A stretch of DNA of 38,860 nucleotides from an uncultured Christensenella sp. (lineage in GTDB: Bacteria; Bacillota; Clostridia; Christensenellales; UBA3700), in contig CAJUEA010000011.1 of assembly GCA_910584975.1 (NCBI GenBank), positions 1 to 38,860 of the forward strand. The letters are read 5' to 3'. The position numbers and the translations under genes are program-made. Shown in pieces: positions 17,372 to 25,271 of the stretch; within the stretch, counting starts at the first letter, position 1, and each line of letters begins with the position of its first letter. A model generated the notes under the pieces. That model had not been told where the DNA came from. It saw only the letters and a program-made list of their open reading frames with translations, and searched no databases.

Positions 17372-18181
17372 ATGGAAAGACTTATAATTGACACTCACGC
17401 ACATATTTTTCCTTCAAAAATCGCTACTAAAGCGGTGAAAAACATTGGCAATTTTTATGGTATAGAAATGGATGGTAGTGGAGAGATTGACTATCTTTTG
17501 GAGCATGGAAAAAAGGCTGGTGTGACTCATTTTATCGTGTGCAGTTCGGCAACAACTTCTGCTCAAGTTCATTCTATAAATGAGTTTATATTAAGAGAGA
17601 TTAGTGACAAAAACAATGTGTTCGGATTGGGGGCATTGCACCCTGATCTTAGTGACGAAGAGCTGGATGCTGCAATTGATTTTATAACCTCAAATAACTT
17701 GATAGGAGTTAAATTACACCCCGATTTTCAGAGGTTTAACATTGATGACAAGGCGGCTTATCGTATATATGAAAGATGTGAAGGAAAGCTTCCAATTTTG
17801 TTTCATACAGGGGATGAGAGATATGATTTTTCAGCACCTCAAAGGCTTGCAAAAGTGGCAAAAGATTTTCCAAATTTAAAGTGCATTGGAGCACATTTCG
17901 GAGGATATTCCAGATGGGCAGAAATTGATTGCTATTTGGGTCTTGACAATGTGTATTTTGATACATCTTCTGCTTTGTTCAAGCTTACTCCAAAAGATGC
18001 AAAAGATATGATTGAAAAACTTGGGGAGGACAAGTTTATGTTTGGCGTTGATTTTCCTATGTGGGAGCACAGCGAGGAAATGGAAAGATTTGAAAAACTT
18101 GGCTTGACAGAGACTCAAAAAGACAAAATACTTTTTAAAAATGCAATAAAATTTTATGGTTTGGAAAAACTTTTAAAATAA
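17372..18181 (+). CDS. Amidohydrolase-family metal-dependent hydrolase (amidohydrolase 2 type)
   Basis: A 269-residue TIM-barrel hydrolase. Metal and active-site motifs in order: DTHAHIF (Asp7, His9, His11), GVKLHPDFQ (His116), FHTG (His145), GAHFGG (His175) and FGVDFPMW (Asp227). The set fits the amidohydrolase-2 family (TatD-like relatives and decarboxylases such as the ACMSD group). Substrate is not predictable. It has its own promoter and a strong AAAAGGAG ribosome site 11 nt before the ATG, and is monocistronic as far as I can see. No clear terminator follows, only a T-less hairpin (18212-18244). Confidence 0.88.
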   Translation: MERLIIDTHAHIFPSKIATKAVKNIGNFYGIEMDGSGEIDYLLEHGKKAGVTHFIVCSSATTSAQVHSINEFILREISDKNNVFGLGALHPDLSDEELDAAIDFITSNNLIGVKLHPDFQRFNIDDKAAYRIYERCEGKLPILFHTGDERYDFSAPQRLAKVAKDFPNLKCIGAHFGGYSRWAEIDCYLGLDNVYFDTSSALFKLTPKDAKDMIEKLGEDKFMFGVDFPMWEHSEEMERFEKLGLTETQKDKILFKNAIKFYGLEKLLK

Positions 18182-18314
18182 AAGCGCAAGCAAAAAAAAC
18201 AATAATTCAATTGAAAATTTTGTGTGTAAAATTGTAAATTTTCATTTGAAAAAATAGCAAGCTTTAAAGTAAATTTTTTCCAAATAAAAAATATATAAAA
18301 ATACGCTCAAAAAC

Positions 18315-18343
18315 TTGTCTTTTTTATTATAATATGCTATAAT
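18315..18343 (+). promoter_or_regulatory. Promoter of the repeat / uL15-like protein gene
   Basis: TTGTCT (18315-18320), 17-nt spacer ending TGC, TATAAT (18338-18343). Strong extended -10 promoter, start near 18350, short leader. Confidence 0.65.
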
Positions 18344-18374
18344 CTAAATAACGAAGTTTTATTAAGGGGTTACT

Positions 18375-19970
18375 ATGCGAAAAACTACGACTGATAAAAA
18401 TGCTAAAAAAGGAATAAAGATGGATGCTCAATGCAACATCCTAGGTTATTTGGTTTCTAGCGATGAGATGAGCAGATTCACACCAAATCTTTACGATGAT
18501 ATTTTTATTTTTAGATCTAAGAAAAAAGACGATGCTTTATCAGAGCGTGCTAAATACAAACAAAGAGAACTTCTTCCTAAGGAGGAAATTGCTCCTGAAA
18601 TTATCGAAGAGATTCCAGAGGAGGTAATTGAGGAAGTTGCTGAACCAGTAATCGAAGAGGTTGCTGAAGAGGTTGTTGAAGAAATTGCCGAGCCTGAAAT
18701 CATTGAAGAACCTGCTGAGGAAATTGTTGAAGAGGTTATTGAAGAAGTTGCAGAGCCAGAGGTCGCTGAAACAGTTGAAGAAGTTGAATATGTTGCCCCA
18801 ATCCCTGAACCAGTTGTTCAAGAAGAAGTTGTTCAATTCATACCAGTGCCAGTAGTTCCTGTTGAAGTTGAATATGTAGTTGAACTTGAACCACTTCCTG
18901 TTGTAGTGCTTGAGCCAGTTCCTGTGATTGCTCTTGATGCTATTCCAGTTGTTGATTTGGAGGTCGTTCCAGAGCCTGTTGTTGAGGAAGTTATTGAAGA
19001 AATTGTTGAGCCTGAACCTGTAGTTGAGCCAGAGCCAATCGAAGAGGTTATTGAGGAAGTTGTTGAGGAAGAGGTTGTTCAAGAAGAGCCTATTTGTGAG
19101 GAACCAGTTGCTCCATTTATGGCAATAATGATTCCATCTTCAACAGAAGAGGATGCAGAACTTCTTAAAGAAAGATACAAAACTGTGCCACTTGAAAAGA
19201 GATTTGAGCGTGCTCCTGAAAGTGTAAGATTTTATTACAGCCAATTGAAAAATGAGTTGCTATCATATGAAAATGTAAAATCTCGTATGTCTAAAAAGTT
19301 TGACACATTCAGCATTGGTAGATTTACGGTTGCAAAACTTACTGTTAAAAACGATGTTGTAAAATTGTATTTGGCACTTGCAAATGACACAATCGATACA
19401 AAGTACTACACAGAAGATGTTTCTAACAGCGAAATTTATGACCAAACACCAACTTTGCACAATGTTAAATCAAAGCGTGGTTTGAAATATGGTATTGAAT
19501 TGATAAATGAAATTATGTCATCAATCGGCTATCAAAAGGTTGCAGATTACGAACCTGTTGATTTCGCAGCAGAGTTTGCTCCAGTACCTGTTTCAACAAA
19601 GAAACAATATATTGCCGATCTAATGAAAGAGCAAGTTTCTGTGGATGATTGCAAGTCTATTGCAAATGACTTGGCTTATGATATGATTGACATTGTAAAG
19701 AGTGATAAATACACAATCAACAAATTCTATCAAGTTAACAAATTCAGAATGTACACTGACGATTTGATGCATTGGTTTGAGGATGGCGAAATTGTTACAA
19801 TTGAAAAATTGCAAGAAAAAGGTGCTTTGCCAGTAATGGACAACCTATTCCTTGAGATTTATGGCAGAGGCATAATTGATCGCAAATTGATTGTTGAAGC
19901 TCACTCTTACGATATGAAAGCAGTAAAAATGATTTTGCTTGCAGATGGCGAAGTTATTCAATATAAGTAA
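18375..19970 (+). CDS. Acidic repeat protein with C-terminal uL15-like domain, function unknown
   Basis: 531 residues in four parts. (1) Residues 1-70, a charged N-terminus without signal peptide. (2) Residues 71-245, a low-complexity Glu/Val/Pro tract built on units like EEVIEEVAEPV, strongly acidic. (3) Residues about 265-400, a folded region with the stretch FYYSQLKNELLSYENVKSR and later GRFTVAKLTV and LYLALAND; I have a memory of similar stretches in uncharacterised Bacillota proteins but no named function. (4) Residues 445-531, which align by eye with the C-terminal half of ribosomal protein uL15 (MHWFEDGEIVTIEKLQEKGA, then YGRGIIDRKLIVEAHSYD and LLADGEVI). The basic Gly-rich N-terminal arm of true L15 is absent. 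ATG 18375 follows AAGGGG; ATG 18420 with AAAGGA is an alternative start. It stands alone with a strong promoter. Confidence 0.85.
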   Translation: MRKTTTDKNAKKGIKMDAQCNILGYLVSSDEMSRFTPNLYDDIFIFRSKKKDDALSERAKYKQRELLPKEEIAPEIIEEIPEEVIEEVAEPVIEEVAEEVVEEIAEPEIIEEPAEEIVEEVIEEVAEPEVAETVEEVEYVAPIPEPVVQEEVVQFIPVPVVPVEVEYVVELEPLPVVVLEPVPVIALDAIPVVDLEVVPEPVVEEVIEEIVEPEPVVEPEPIEEVIEEVVEEEVVQEEPICEEPVAPFMAIMIPSSTEEDAELLKERYKTVPLEKRFERAPESVRFYYSQLKNELLSYENVKSRMSKKFDTFSIGRFTVAKLTVKNDVVKLYLALANDTIDTKYYTEDVSNSEIYDQTPTLHNVKSKRGLKYGIELINEIMSSIGYQKVADYEPVDFAAEFAPVPVSTKKQYIADLMKEQVSVDDCKSIANDLAYDMIDIVKSDKYTINKFYQVNKFRMYTDDLMHWFEDGEIVTIEKLQEKGALPVMDNLFLEIYGRGIIDRKLIVEAHSYDMKAVKMILLADGEVIQYK

Positions 19971-20334
19971 TATAAAGCTATTTCCAGCATAAAATGCTAA
20001 TCATTTTGTATCTTGTATAAGGTTCGTGCTATTGCATTGATTATAGAAGGTAATTGTTTGACTTTAAAAATAATGAAAATCAATGGAAATAGTATTTGAA
20101 TATTTTATAATTTAAGTAAAAATGTTAAATGGTAAGATAGTTAATTATTGCTTAATAACGCTAAATTTTTAATATTTTAAAGATGTAATGAGTGTTAATT
20201 GCTAAAATAATACTATTTAAAAATTCATATTGATTTGTATAATTTAATCGCTTATATTATTTGTGTGCTAGATAACGCTTAAAATTTTAGATAAAAAATA
20301 GTATATCAATTTATAATGTTTGATAATTAAATGG

Positions 20335-20376
20335 AAATAATGATTTTGTATACCAAAGTCATTATTTTTATTTTTC
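20335..20376 (+). terminator. Strong intrinsic terminator in the 790-nt gap
   Basis: A 14-bp stem AAATAATGATTTTG (20335-20348) with CAAAGTCATTATTT (20354-20367), one T-G pair, loop TATAC. TTATTTTTCTT follows. It lies 365 nt after the nearest upstream stop codon, so either that gene has a very long 3' UTR or a separate transcript ends here. Confidence 0.8.
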
Positions 20377-20714
20377 TTATTATAAAGTAAGCTGTTTTTG
20401 ACATTATAGTTATCGTGCATTGTGAGTGTTATATTAAACTTTAACTTAAGTATACGATTTGAATATCAAGGCAACATGATTTGTATTGCATATGTTATTA
20501 TATTTATTCATTAAATTAATTGATAATGGTTGTAAAGTTTTGTGTTGATTATTGATTTTCTGGCTTTAATTTTGCACTAAACCATTATGTTGCTTTATGT
20601 TTGTTTTAATTTGATTTTTAGCTAATAATAACTTGTTTGAATTAAATATTATTTTTATTAACTTTTTATATTGAGTTAAAATAAGCAATAATAAATTATT
20701 TTTCTCAAAAAACA

Positions 20715-20743
20715 TTGCAAAAGATTGCAATTTATGGTAAAAT
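20715..20743 (+). promoter_or_regulatory. dnaX operon promoter
   Basis: TTGCAA (20715-20720), 17-nt spacer ending TGG, TAAAAT (20738-20743). The start near 20750 would leave a 5' UTR of only about 11 nt, barely holding the GAGG ribosome site (20751-20754). Confidence 0.6.
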
Positions 20744-20760
20744 AAATACTGAGGTGTTTT

Positions 20761-22284
20761 ATGGCATATGTATCAATATACAGAAAATATAGACCTTATG
20801 ATTTTGATGGAGTAGTCGGTCAGGAACATATTGTTAGAATATTGCGTAATCAAATTAAAACGCAAACAATTGGACATGCTTATTTGTTTACTGGTACAAG
20901 AGGTACTGGTAAAACATCTGTTGCCAAAATTTTTGCACGCGCTGTGAATTGTGCTAATGCAATAAATGGTGGAGCTTGTGGAAAATGTGAAATTTGCAAA
21001 GAGCTTGCAAAGCCTAACAATTTGGATATAATTGAAATTGATGCAGCCTCAAACAATGGTGTTGACGAAATAAGGGAACTGAGAGAATCTGTCAAATATC
21101 CGCCTTCTGTAGGGCAATTTAAAGTGTATATTATTGACGAGGTTCATATGCTGTCAATTGGAGCGTTTAATGCACTTTTAAAGACACTTGAGGAACCTCC
21201 TAGCCATGTTATTTTCATTTTGGCAACAACAGAGGTGCATAAGCTTCCTCAAACGATTTTGTCAAGATGTTTAAGATTTGATTTCAGATTGGTGCCAACT
21301 CAAAGCATTGCTGCAAGAGTTAAGTATATTTTTGACGATATGGGGATAAAATGTACTGAGGATGCTTGTCTTGCAATTGCAGAGGCAGGTGATGGCTCTG
21401 TCAGAGATGCCTTATCAATTGCAGATATGTGCGTGTCATATGGCGAAGGAAATGTGGATTATAATGTTGTTTTGGATGTTTTGGGACAATCTAATCCTAA
21501 TATTATAATTGACATTGTAGAATGTACGCTTAAAGGCGATATTTCCTCTGCATTGACGCTTGTAAACGGATTATCAGATTATGGCAAAAGTATGAGTGTG
21601 CTTGCACGAGATATAACAAAAATGTTTAGAAATCTTTTTGTGGCACAAAATGTTATTGATTGCAATAAAACTTTGAATTTGCCTAGTGAAATTGTAAATC
21701 GCCTGAAAGGAATTACTGGTTATAGCAATGATAGAATTCTGCAATGTGTGGATATTATGTCGACTGTTGAGGCTAATATGAGATACAGCAGCATGCCAAG
21801 AACTTTGATTGAGGCAAGCATTGCAAAATGTGCCGACCCTAAGGCTAATGTAGATTTAACTGGCCTTGTTACAAGATTAAAGGCTGTTGAAGATAGACTT
21901 GCAAACGGAAATTTTTCAGCAAATGCAGAGGCATTTGAAGTGAAAAAAAATAAACGAGCATTTTCAAAATCTGCGTGCTGTGGATTTTTGATTAAGGCTA
22001 CAAGAGATATGAAAAAATTTGCTTTGTACAGTGAGCTTACAGAGCTTAATAAAGATAATTTTTCTTTGGATGGAAAAGTGGTGCAAATTAGGCCGTCAAG
22101 GGCAAATATGGCTGATATATTGTTGCTCCCTGAGTATTTTGAACTTATCAAAAAACTTGTTGTTGACGAGTTTGATGGTGTGGACGACATTGCAGTAATA
22201 CAAAGTGATAAGATTGTGAATATTGACGATGATATTGCATATGTCAAAGGTTTATTTGACAAAGATATTGTAAAAATAAAATAA
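20761..22284 (+). CDS. dnaX: DNA polymerase III subunit gamma/tau
   Basis: DnaX (507 aa) is the ATPase of the clamp loader and links it to polymerase. It begins with the family signature YRKYRPYDFDGVVGQEHIV. Walker A is GTRGTGKTS (45-53). Four zinc-binding cysteines lie at 64, 73, 76 and 79 (NCANAINGGACGKCEIC). Walker B/DExx is IIDEVHML, sensor 1 is LATTE and the arginine-finger motif is LSRC. The C-terminal region after about residue 370 is divergent, as usual for tau. It heads the dnaX-ybaB-recR unit, conserved across bacteria. Confidence 0.96.
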   Translation: MAYVSIYRKYRPYDFDGVVGQEHIVRILRNQIKTQTIGHAYLFTGTRGTGKTSVAKIFARAVNCANAINGGACGKCEICKELAKPNNLDIIEIDAASNNGVDEIRELRESVKYPPSVGQFKVYIIDEVHMLSIGAFNALLKTLEEPPSHVIFILATTEVHKLPQTILSRCLRFDFRLVPTQSIAARVKYIFDDMGIKCTEDACLAIAEAGDGSVRDALSIADMCVSYGEGNVDYNVVLDVLGQSNPNIIIDIVECTLKGDISSALTLVNGLSDYGKSMSVLARDITKMFRNLFVAQNVIDCNKTLNLPSEIVNRLKGITGYSNDRILQCVDIMSTVEANMRYSSMPRTLIEASIAKCADPKANVDLTGLVTRLKAVEDRLANGNFSANAEAFEVKKNKRAFSKSACCGFLIKATRDMKKFALYSELTELNKDNFSLDGKVVQIRPSRANMADILLLPEYFELIKKLVVDEFDGVDDIAVIQSDKIVNIDDDIAYVKGLFDKDIVKIK

Positions 22285-22313
22285 ATGATTAATTGATTAA
22301 CGGAGGAGTTATT

Positions 22314-22640
22314 ATGGCAAAATATGGTGGTTTTGGTGGTGGCATGGGCAATATGCAACAACTTATGAGACAAGCACAAAAAATGCAGGAAGATATGATG
22401 GCTGCAAAAGAGGAGCTTGCTGAAACTGAGGTTATTGGAACAAGTGGTGGTGGTATGGTTGAAATTACAATGACTTGTGACAAAAAATTGACTGCTGTAA
22501 GCATTAAACCTGAGGCTTGCGACCCTGATGATATTGAAATGCTTGAGGATTTGATTGTTGCTGCTTTTAATGATGCTACTGAAAAAGCAGATGCAGAAAG
22601 TCAATCTAAACTTGGTGCTTTTGCAGGGCTAGGACTATAA
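22314..22640 (+). CDS. YbaB/EbfC family nucleoid-associated protein
   Basis: A 108-residue protein with a Gly-rich start (YGGFGGGMGNM), a helical MQQLMRQAQKMQEDM stretch and GMVEITMTCDKKLTAVSI followed by PDDIEMLEDLIVAAFNDA, the YbaB/EbfC pattern. Members form dimers, bind DNA with low specificity and are nearly always next to dnaX and recR. The open frame begins at TTG 22293, but GGAGGAG (22302-22308) sets the start at ATG 22314. Its stop overlaps the recR start (TAATG). Confidence 0.94.
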   Translation: MAKYGGFGGGMGNMQQLMRQAQKMQEDMMAAKEELAETEVIGTSGGGMVEITMTCDKKLTAVSIKPEACDPDDIEMLEDLIVAAFNDATEKADAESQSKLGAFAGLGL

Positions 22641-23224
22641 TGCAATATATTGAACCAATTCAAAAATTGATTGCAGAATTTACTAAACTTCCTGGGGTTG
22701 GTGTGAAAACAGCTACACGCTATGCTTATTCTATCATTAATATGGATGAGGCAGATGCATTGAGCTTTTCACAAACAATTCAAGAAGTAAAACAAAATGT
22801 ACATTATTGCAAGGTATGTGGTAATTACACTGATAAGGAAGTTTGTGAAATTTGCGAGAGTAGAGATAAATCAGTAATTTGTGTGGTAAAAGAGCCAAAG
22901 GATGTGATTGCTTTTGAAAAATTAAAAGATTTTAAAGGTGTTTATCACATTTTGCATGGCACAATCAATCCATTGATGGGTATTGGCGCAAATGATATAA
23001 GAATAAAGGAATTGCTTGCAAGATTAGATGGCGTAAGCGAAGTTATTATGGCGACTAATTCTGATGTGGAAGGGGAGGCCACTGCAATGTATATTGCACG
23101 ACTTGTCAAACCCCTTGGCATAAAAGTTACAAGACTCGCACATGGTATTCCTATTGGTTCCGACATTGAATATGCAGATGAAACAACTCTGTCAAGGGCT
23201 TTGCTTGACAGACGAGAAATGTAA
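22640..23224 (+). CDS. recR: Recombination mediator protein RecR
   Basis: RecR (194 aa) works with RecF/RecO to load RecA at gaps. In order: a helix-hairpin-helix TKLPGVGVKTATRYAY, a C4 zinc finger (Cys57, 60, 69, 72 in YCKVCGNYTDKEVCEIC), then the Toprim domain with VVKEPKDVIAFE, ATNSDVEGEATAMYIAR and the end THGIP-like AHGIPIGSDIEYADETTLSRAL. Full length. Translationally coupled to ybaB by a one-base overlap. Confidence 0.96.
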   Translation: MQYIEPIQKLIAEFTKLPGVGVKTATRYAYSIINMDEADALSFSQTIQEVKQNVHYCKVCGNYTDKEVCEICESRDKSVICVVKEPKDVIAFEKLKDFKGVYHILHGTINPLMGIGANDIRIKELLARLDGVSEVIMATNSDVEGEATAMYIARLVKPLGIKVTRLAHGIPIGSDIEYADETTLSRALLDRREM

Positions 23225-23253
23225 GTTAATAATAAAAAAGTTTGGAGTTAGTA

Positions 23254-24171
23254 ATGAAAAAGAAAATTTTGATAGCAATTGCTTTAGTTGTTTTACTTAT
23301 AGGCATTTTGTGTGCTTGCAGTAATAAATTATAGCCAGGCGATTCAACAATTTTATATAATCCTAAAAAAGACAATATGGAAATTGTTAAAGATATGGAT
23401 GCATATGATTTAATCAAAAAAGCTTATACTACATATCAAAATTCCTCTCAATATAAAATGGAAGTTGATTTTATATTTAAAGGTAAAGTTTTGGGATCAG
23501 ACTTGTATCAAAATACTTATCAAAAAATTATCAGAAATAACAATGATTATTACGAATATTATATTGTTGCTGGCAGGGGATTGAAAGTGCCAACTGGCAA
23601 TGGAGATGAATTTAAGTATGTTGCTGCAACTGAGGAAGCTCAAGCAAGATACATAAGAAAAAATAAAACAAAAATTAAATTGGTAGATGATAAAGTTACA
23701 GCTGATTTCAGTGGTGTGGAATGGGGTAATTTCAACTCTTCTAATGAGGCAGAAGGAATAAAAACTCCTATTGACAGAGTAAATAGGTATAAAAATGATT
23801 TTCATCAATATAATTGGCTTGAGGAAAAATATATTTCCAAAAAAACTGATAGACAAGTTTACATGAAAGATGGCAGATATTTCTGCACAATAAAAATTAA
23901 CACATTGGAAGGAAACATGAGAACTTTGCAACCAGCAGTTGTAAAAGCTATTGAAGTTGCAACAGGTGGTAAGTACGACAAATTCAATGAAGATACAAGA
24001 ATGGTTACAGAAATTGAAAAAGTTGGAGATTCATACAGATTTGTTCAATTTGTTTTGATGGAAGATTATTCTGGAGTCAATGAAAGCATTGGTAAGAATA
24101 GCGTTAATGTTTCACAACAATATTGGCATAAATTTTATTATGATGCTGAAAGCTTAGTTTTTCCTGTTTAA
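23254..24171 (+). pseudogene. Lipoprotein gene interrupted by one in-frame TAG after the lipobox
   Basis: A good start (GGAG 23244-23247, ATG 23254) gives MKKKILIAIALVVLLIGILCACSNKL, a lipoprotein signal with a Cys at residue 22. Codon 27 is TAG (23332-23334), and the same frame then runs open for another 278 codons to TAA at 24171. An internal ATG (23377) has no ribosome site and would lack the signal. The mature part (DMDAYDLIKKAYTTYQNSSQ..., rich in Tyr, Lys and Asn) resembles no family I can name. Options are a nonsense mutation, a sequencing error, or readthrough of UAG. It follows recR by 29 nt and may be transcribed from the dnaX promoter. Confidence 0.7.
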
Positions 24172-24320
24172 TTTGAAGATTTGTTTTAAAATTTGCACTA
24201 AATATTTTGTATAATAGAATAAATTATGTTATATTTTATCAAACATATTTGAGTGCTATTTGTGCTAAATTGTGTTTATTTAAATTTTAAAATTTTTTGT
24301 TATTTAATATAAAAACCTTT

Positions 24321-24340
24321 CAAAAATCGATACTAAATTG
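24321..24340 (-). repeat. Dispersed 20-nt repeat, copy A
   Basis: The reverse complement of 24321-24340 is identical over 20 bases to 25617-25636; the core is TAGTATCGATTTTTG. It lies 26 nt before the FNT start codon. Confidence 0.6.
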
Positions 24341-24365
24341 AAATTTTTGTGATAGTGGAGTAAAA

Positions 24366-25103
24366 ATGAAAGATAAAATTATTGACATATTAAAAAAAGA
24401 TTTGATATTCTTTTTGCTTTCTATTCTTGCGGGACTTATGATAGCAATAGGTGGTATGGCATATCTTTACATAACCAGTTATGATAGCAGTAGTATATGG
24501 CTGAAAATAGCTGGGGGAGTTGCTTTTACCATTGGCTTGCTTTTTATAATTTTGCTTGATTTAAAATTGTTTACAGGGCTTAATTGTGATTTGATTTATA
24601 TGAATTTTAAAGAATGGTATAAATTGATATTAAGTTTTCTTGGAAATTGTGTTGGATGTTGGTTTGGTGCTTTGTTGATTTTTAAAACGCCTATTGGTGC
24701 TGCTGTAATGGCAAGAGCAGTTGAGCTTGCGACAGGTAAGCTTGCTATGGATTGGTGGGTTGTGTTGCTGTCAGGCATTATGTGTGGTGTATTTATCACA
24801 ATGGCAGTGCTTGGTAATCGTGCTTGCAAAGCAAGTAAAGGTGCCGCAATGTTCGCTGTTATTTTTCCAATATTCATTTTTGTAATTCTTGGAGTAGAGC
24901 ACTCTGTAGCAAATCAAGTTTATTTTGCCTTGGCAACTCTTGGTGGCAAGCCATTTAGTGGTAATATTGTTTTACAAACATTTATTGTTATGATTGGTAA
25001 TATCATTGGTGGTGTATTGATTCCTTTAGTGTTGCTTGTAAAACAAAAGTTGCTTGCAAAAACTGAAAAGGAAGAAGAATTACAACATCCTGAACAAGAA
25101 TAA
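24366..25103 (+). CDS. Formate/nitrite transporter (FNT) family channel
   Basis: A 245-residue protein with six predicted membrane helices and the FNT half-site loops. The omega-loop motif reads DLKLFTGLN (usual ELFTGN), and the third-helix stretch is SFLGNCVGCWFGALL. The central histidine motif is GVEHSVANQVYF, equivalent to the pore His of FocA (GFEHCVAN in FocA). Family members carry formate, nitrite or hydrosulfide; which one cannot be settled here because no pfl, nir or asr gene is adjacent. GGAG (24357-24360) precedes the ATG by 5 nt. A TATAAT at 24210-24215 has no good -35, so the promoter is uncertain. Confidence 0.9.
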   Translation: MKDKIIDILKKDLIFFLLSILAGLMIAIGGMAYLYITSYDSSSIWLKIAGGVAFTIGLLFIILLDLKLFTGLNCDLIYMNFKEWYKLILSFLGNCVGCWFGALLIFKTPIGAAVMARAVELATGKLAMDWWVVLLSGIMCGVFITMAVLGNRACKASKGAAMFAVIFPIFIFVILGVEHSVANQVYFALATLGGKPFSGNIVLQTFIVMIGNIIGGVLIPLVLLVKQKLLAKTEKEEELQHPEQE

Positions 25104-25124
25104 TTGATTTTTAATAAAAGATAA

Positions 25125-25157
25125 AAAAAGATAGCACATAATTTGTGTTATCTTTTT
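25125..25157. terminator. Terminator between FNT and GNAT genes
   Basis: A 14-bp stem: AAAAAGATAGCACA (25125-25138) with TGTGTTATCTTTTT (25144-25157), one G-T pair and a 5-nt loop. A- and T-runs on both sides suit the convergent genes FNT (+) and GNAT (-), though it lies 115 nt beyond the GNAT stop. Confidence 0.8.
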
Positions 25158-25271
25158 GTTGTGCAAAAAACTATACATTCTAGTGTTTTTTAATATTGCA
25201 TTTTTATTTGCTGATAATTTGTAATTGAATAGCCTAATTGTAGTAAAGTTTACTTTTATTTTATAGCAATA

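Larger units (their letters stand above)
19971..20760. other. 790-nt AT-rich gap, possible untranslated RNA and terminator
   Basis: No protein gene is visible. From 19971 to 20334 the sequence carries a small hairpin (AGCAT/ATGCT, 19986-19998), a perfect 10-bp inverted repeat (AAATAGTATT at 20087-20096 with AATACTATTT at 20209-20218) and a repeated ATAACGCT (20155-20162 and 20272-20279). It then reaches a strong terminator (20335-20376). From 20377 to 20714 I see nothing but AT-rich sequence. The dnaX promoter is at 20715-20743. The SRP RNA gene that often lies before dnaX is not recognisable. Confidence 0.5.

Noticed and set aside
18212..18244. Terminator after the amidohydrolase
   Set aside because: TGAAAATTT/AAATTTTCA can pair, but the stem is AT-only and no T-run follows on the sense strand.
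18590..19080. CRISPR-like repeated units
   Set aside because: Repeats are irregular, in frame, and encode the acidic tract; there are no equal spacers.
18540..19082. 180-aa Asn/Phe-rich minus-strand frame
   Set aside because: It is the mirror of the Glu/Val repeat codons; its repetitive look comes from the sense-strand repeat.
19971..20760. SRP RNA (ffs/scr) gene upstream of dnaX
   Set aside because: It is often located there, but the sequence is far too AT-rich and lacks the conserved Alu- and S-domain motifs.
21720..22604. 294-aa open frame on the minus strand across dnaX, ybaB and recR
   Set aside because: It is antisense to three well-supported genes, has biased composition typical of a shadow frame, and no family resemblance.
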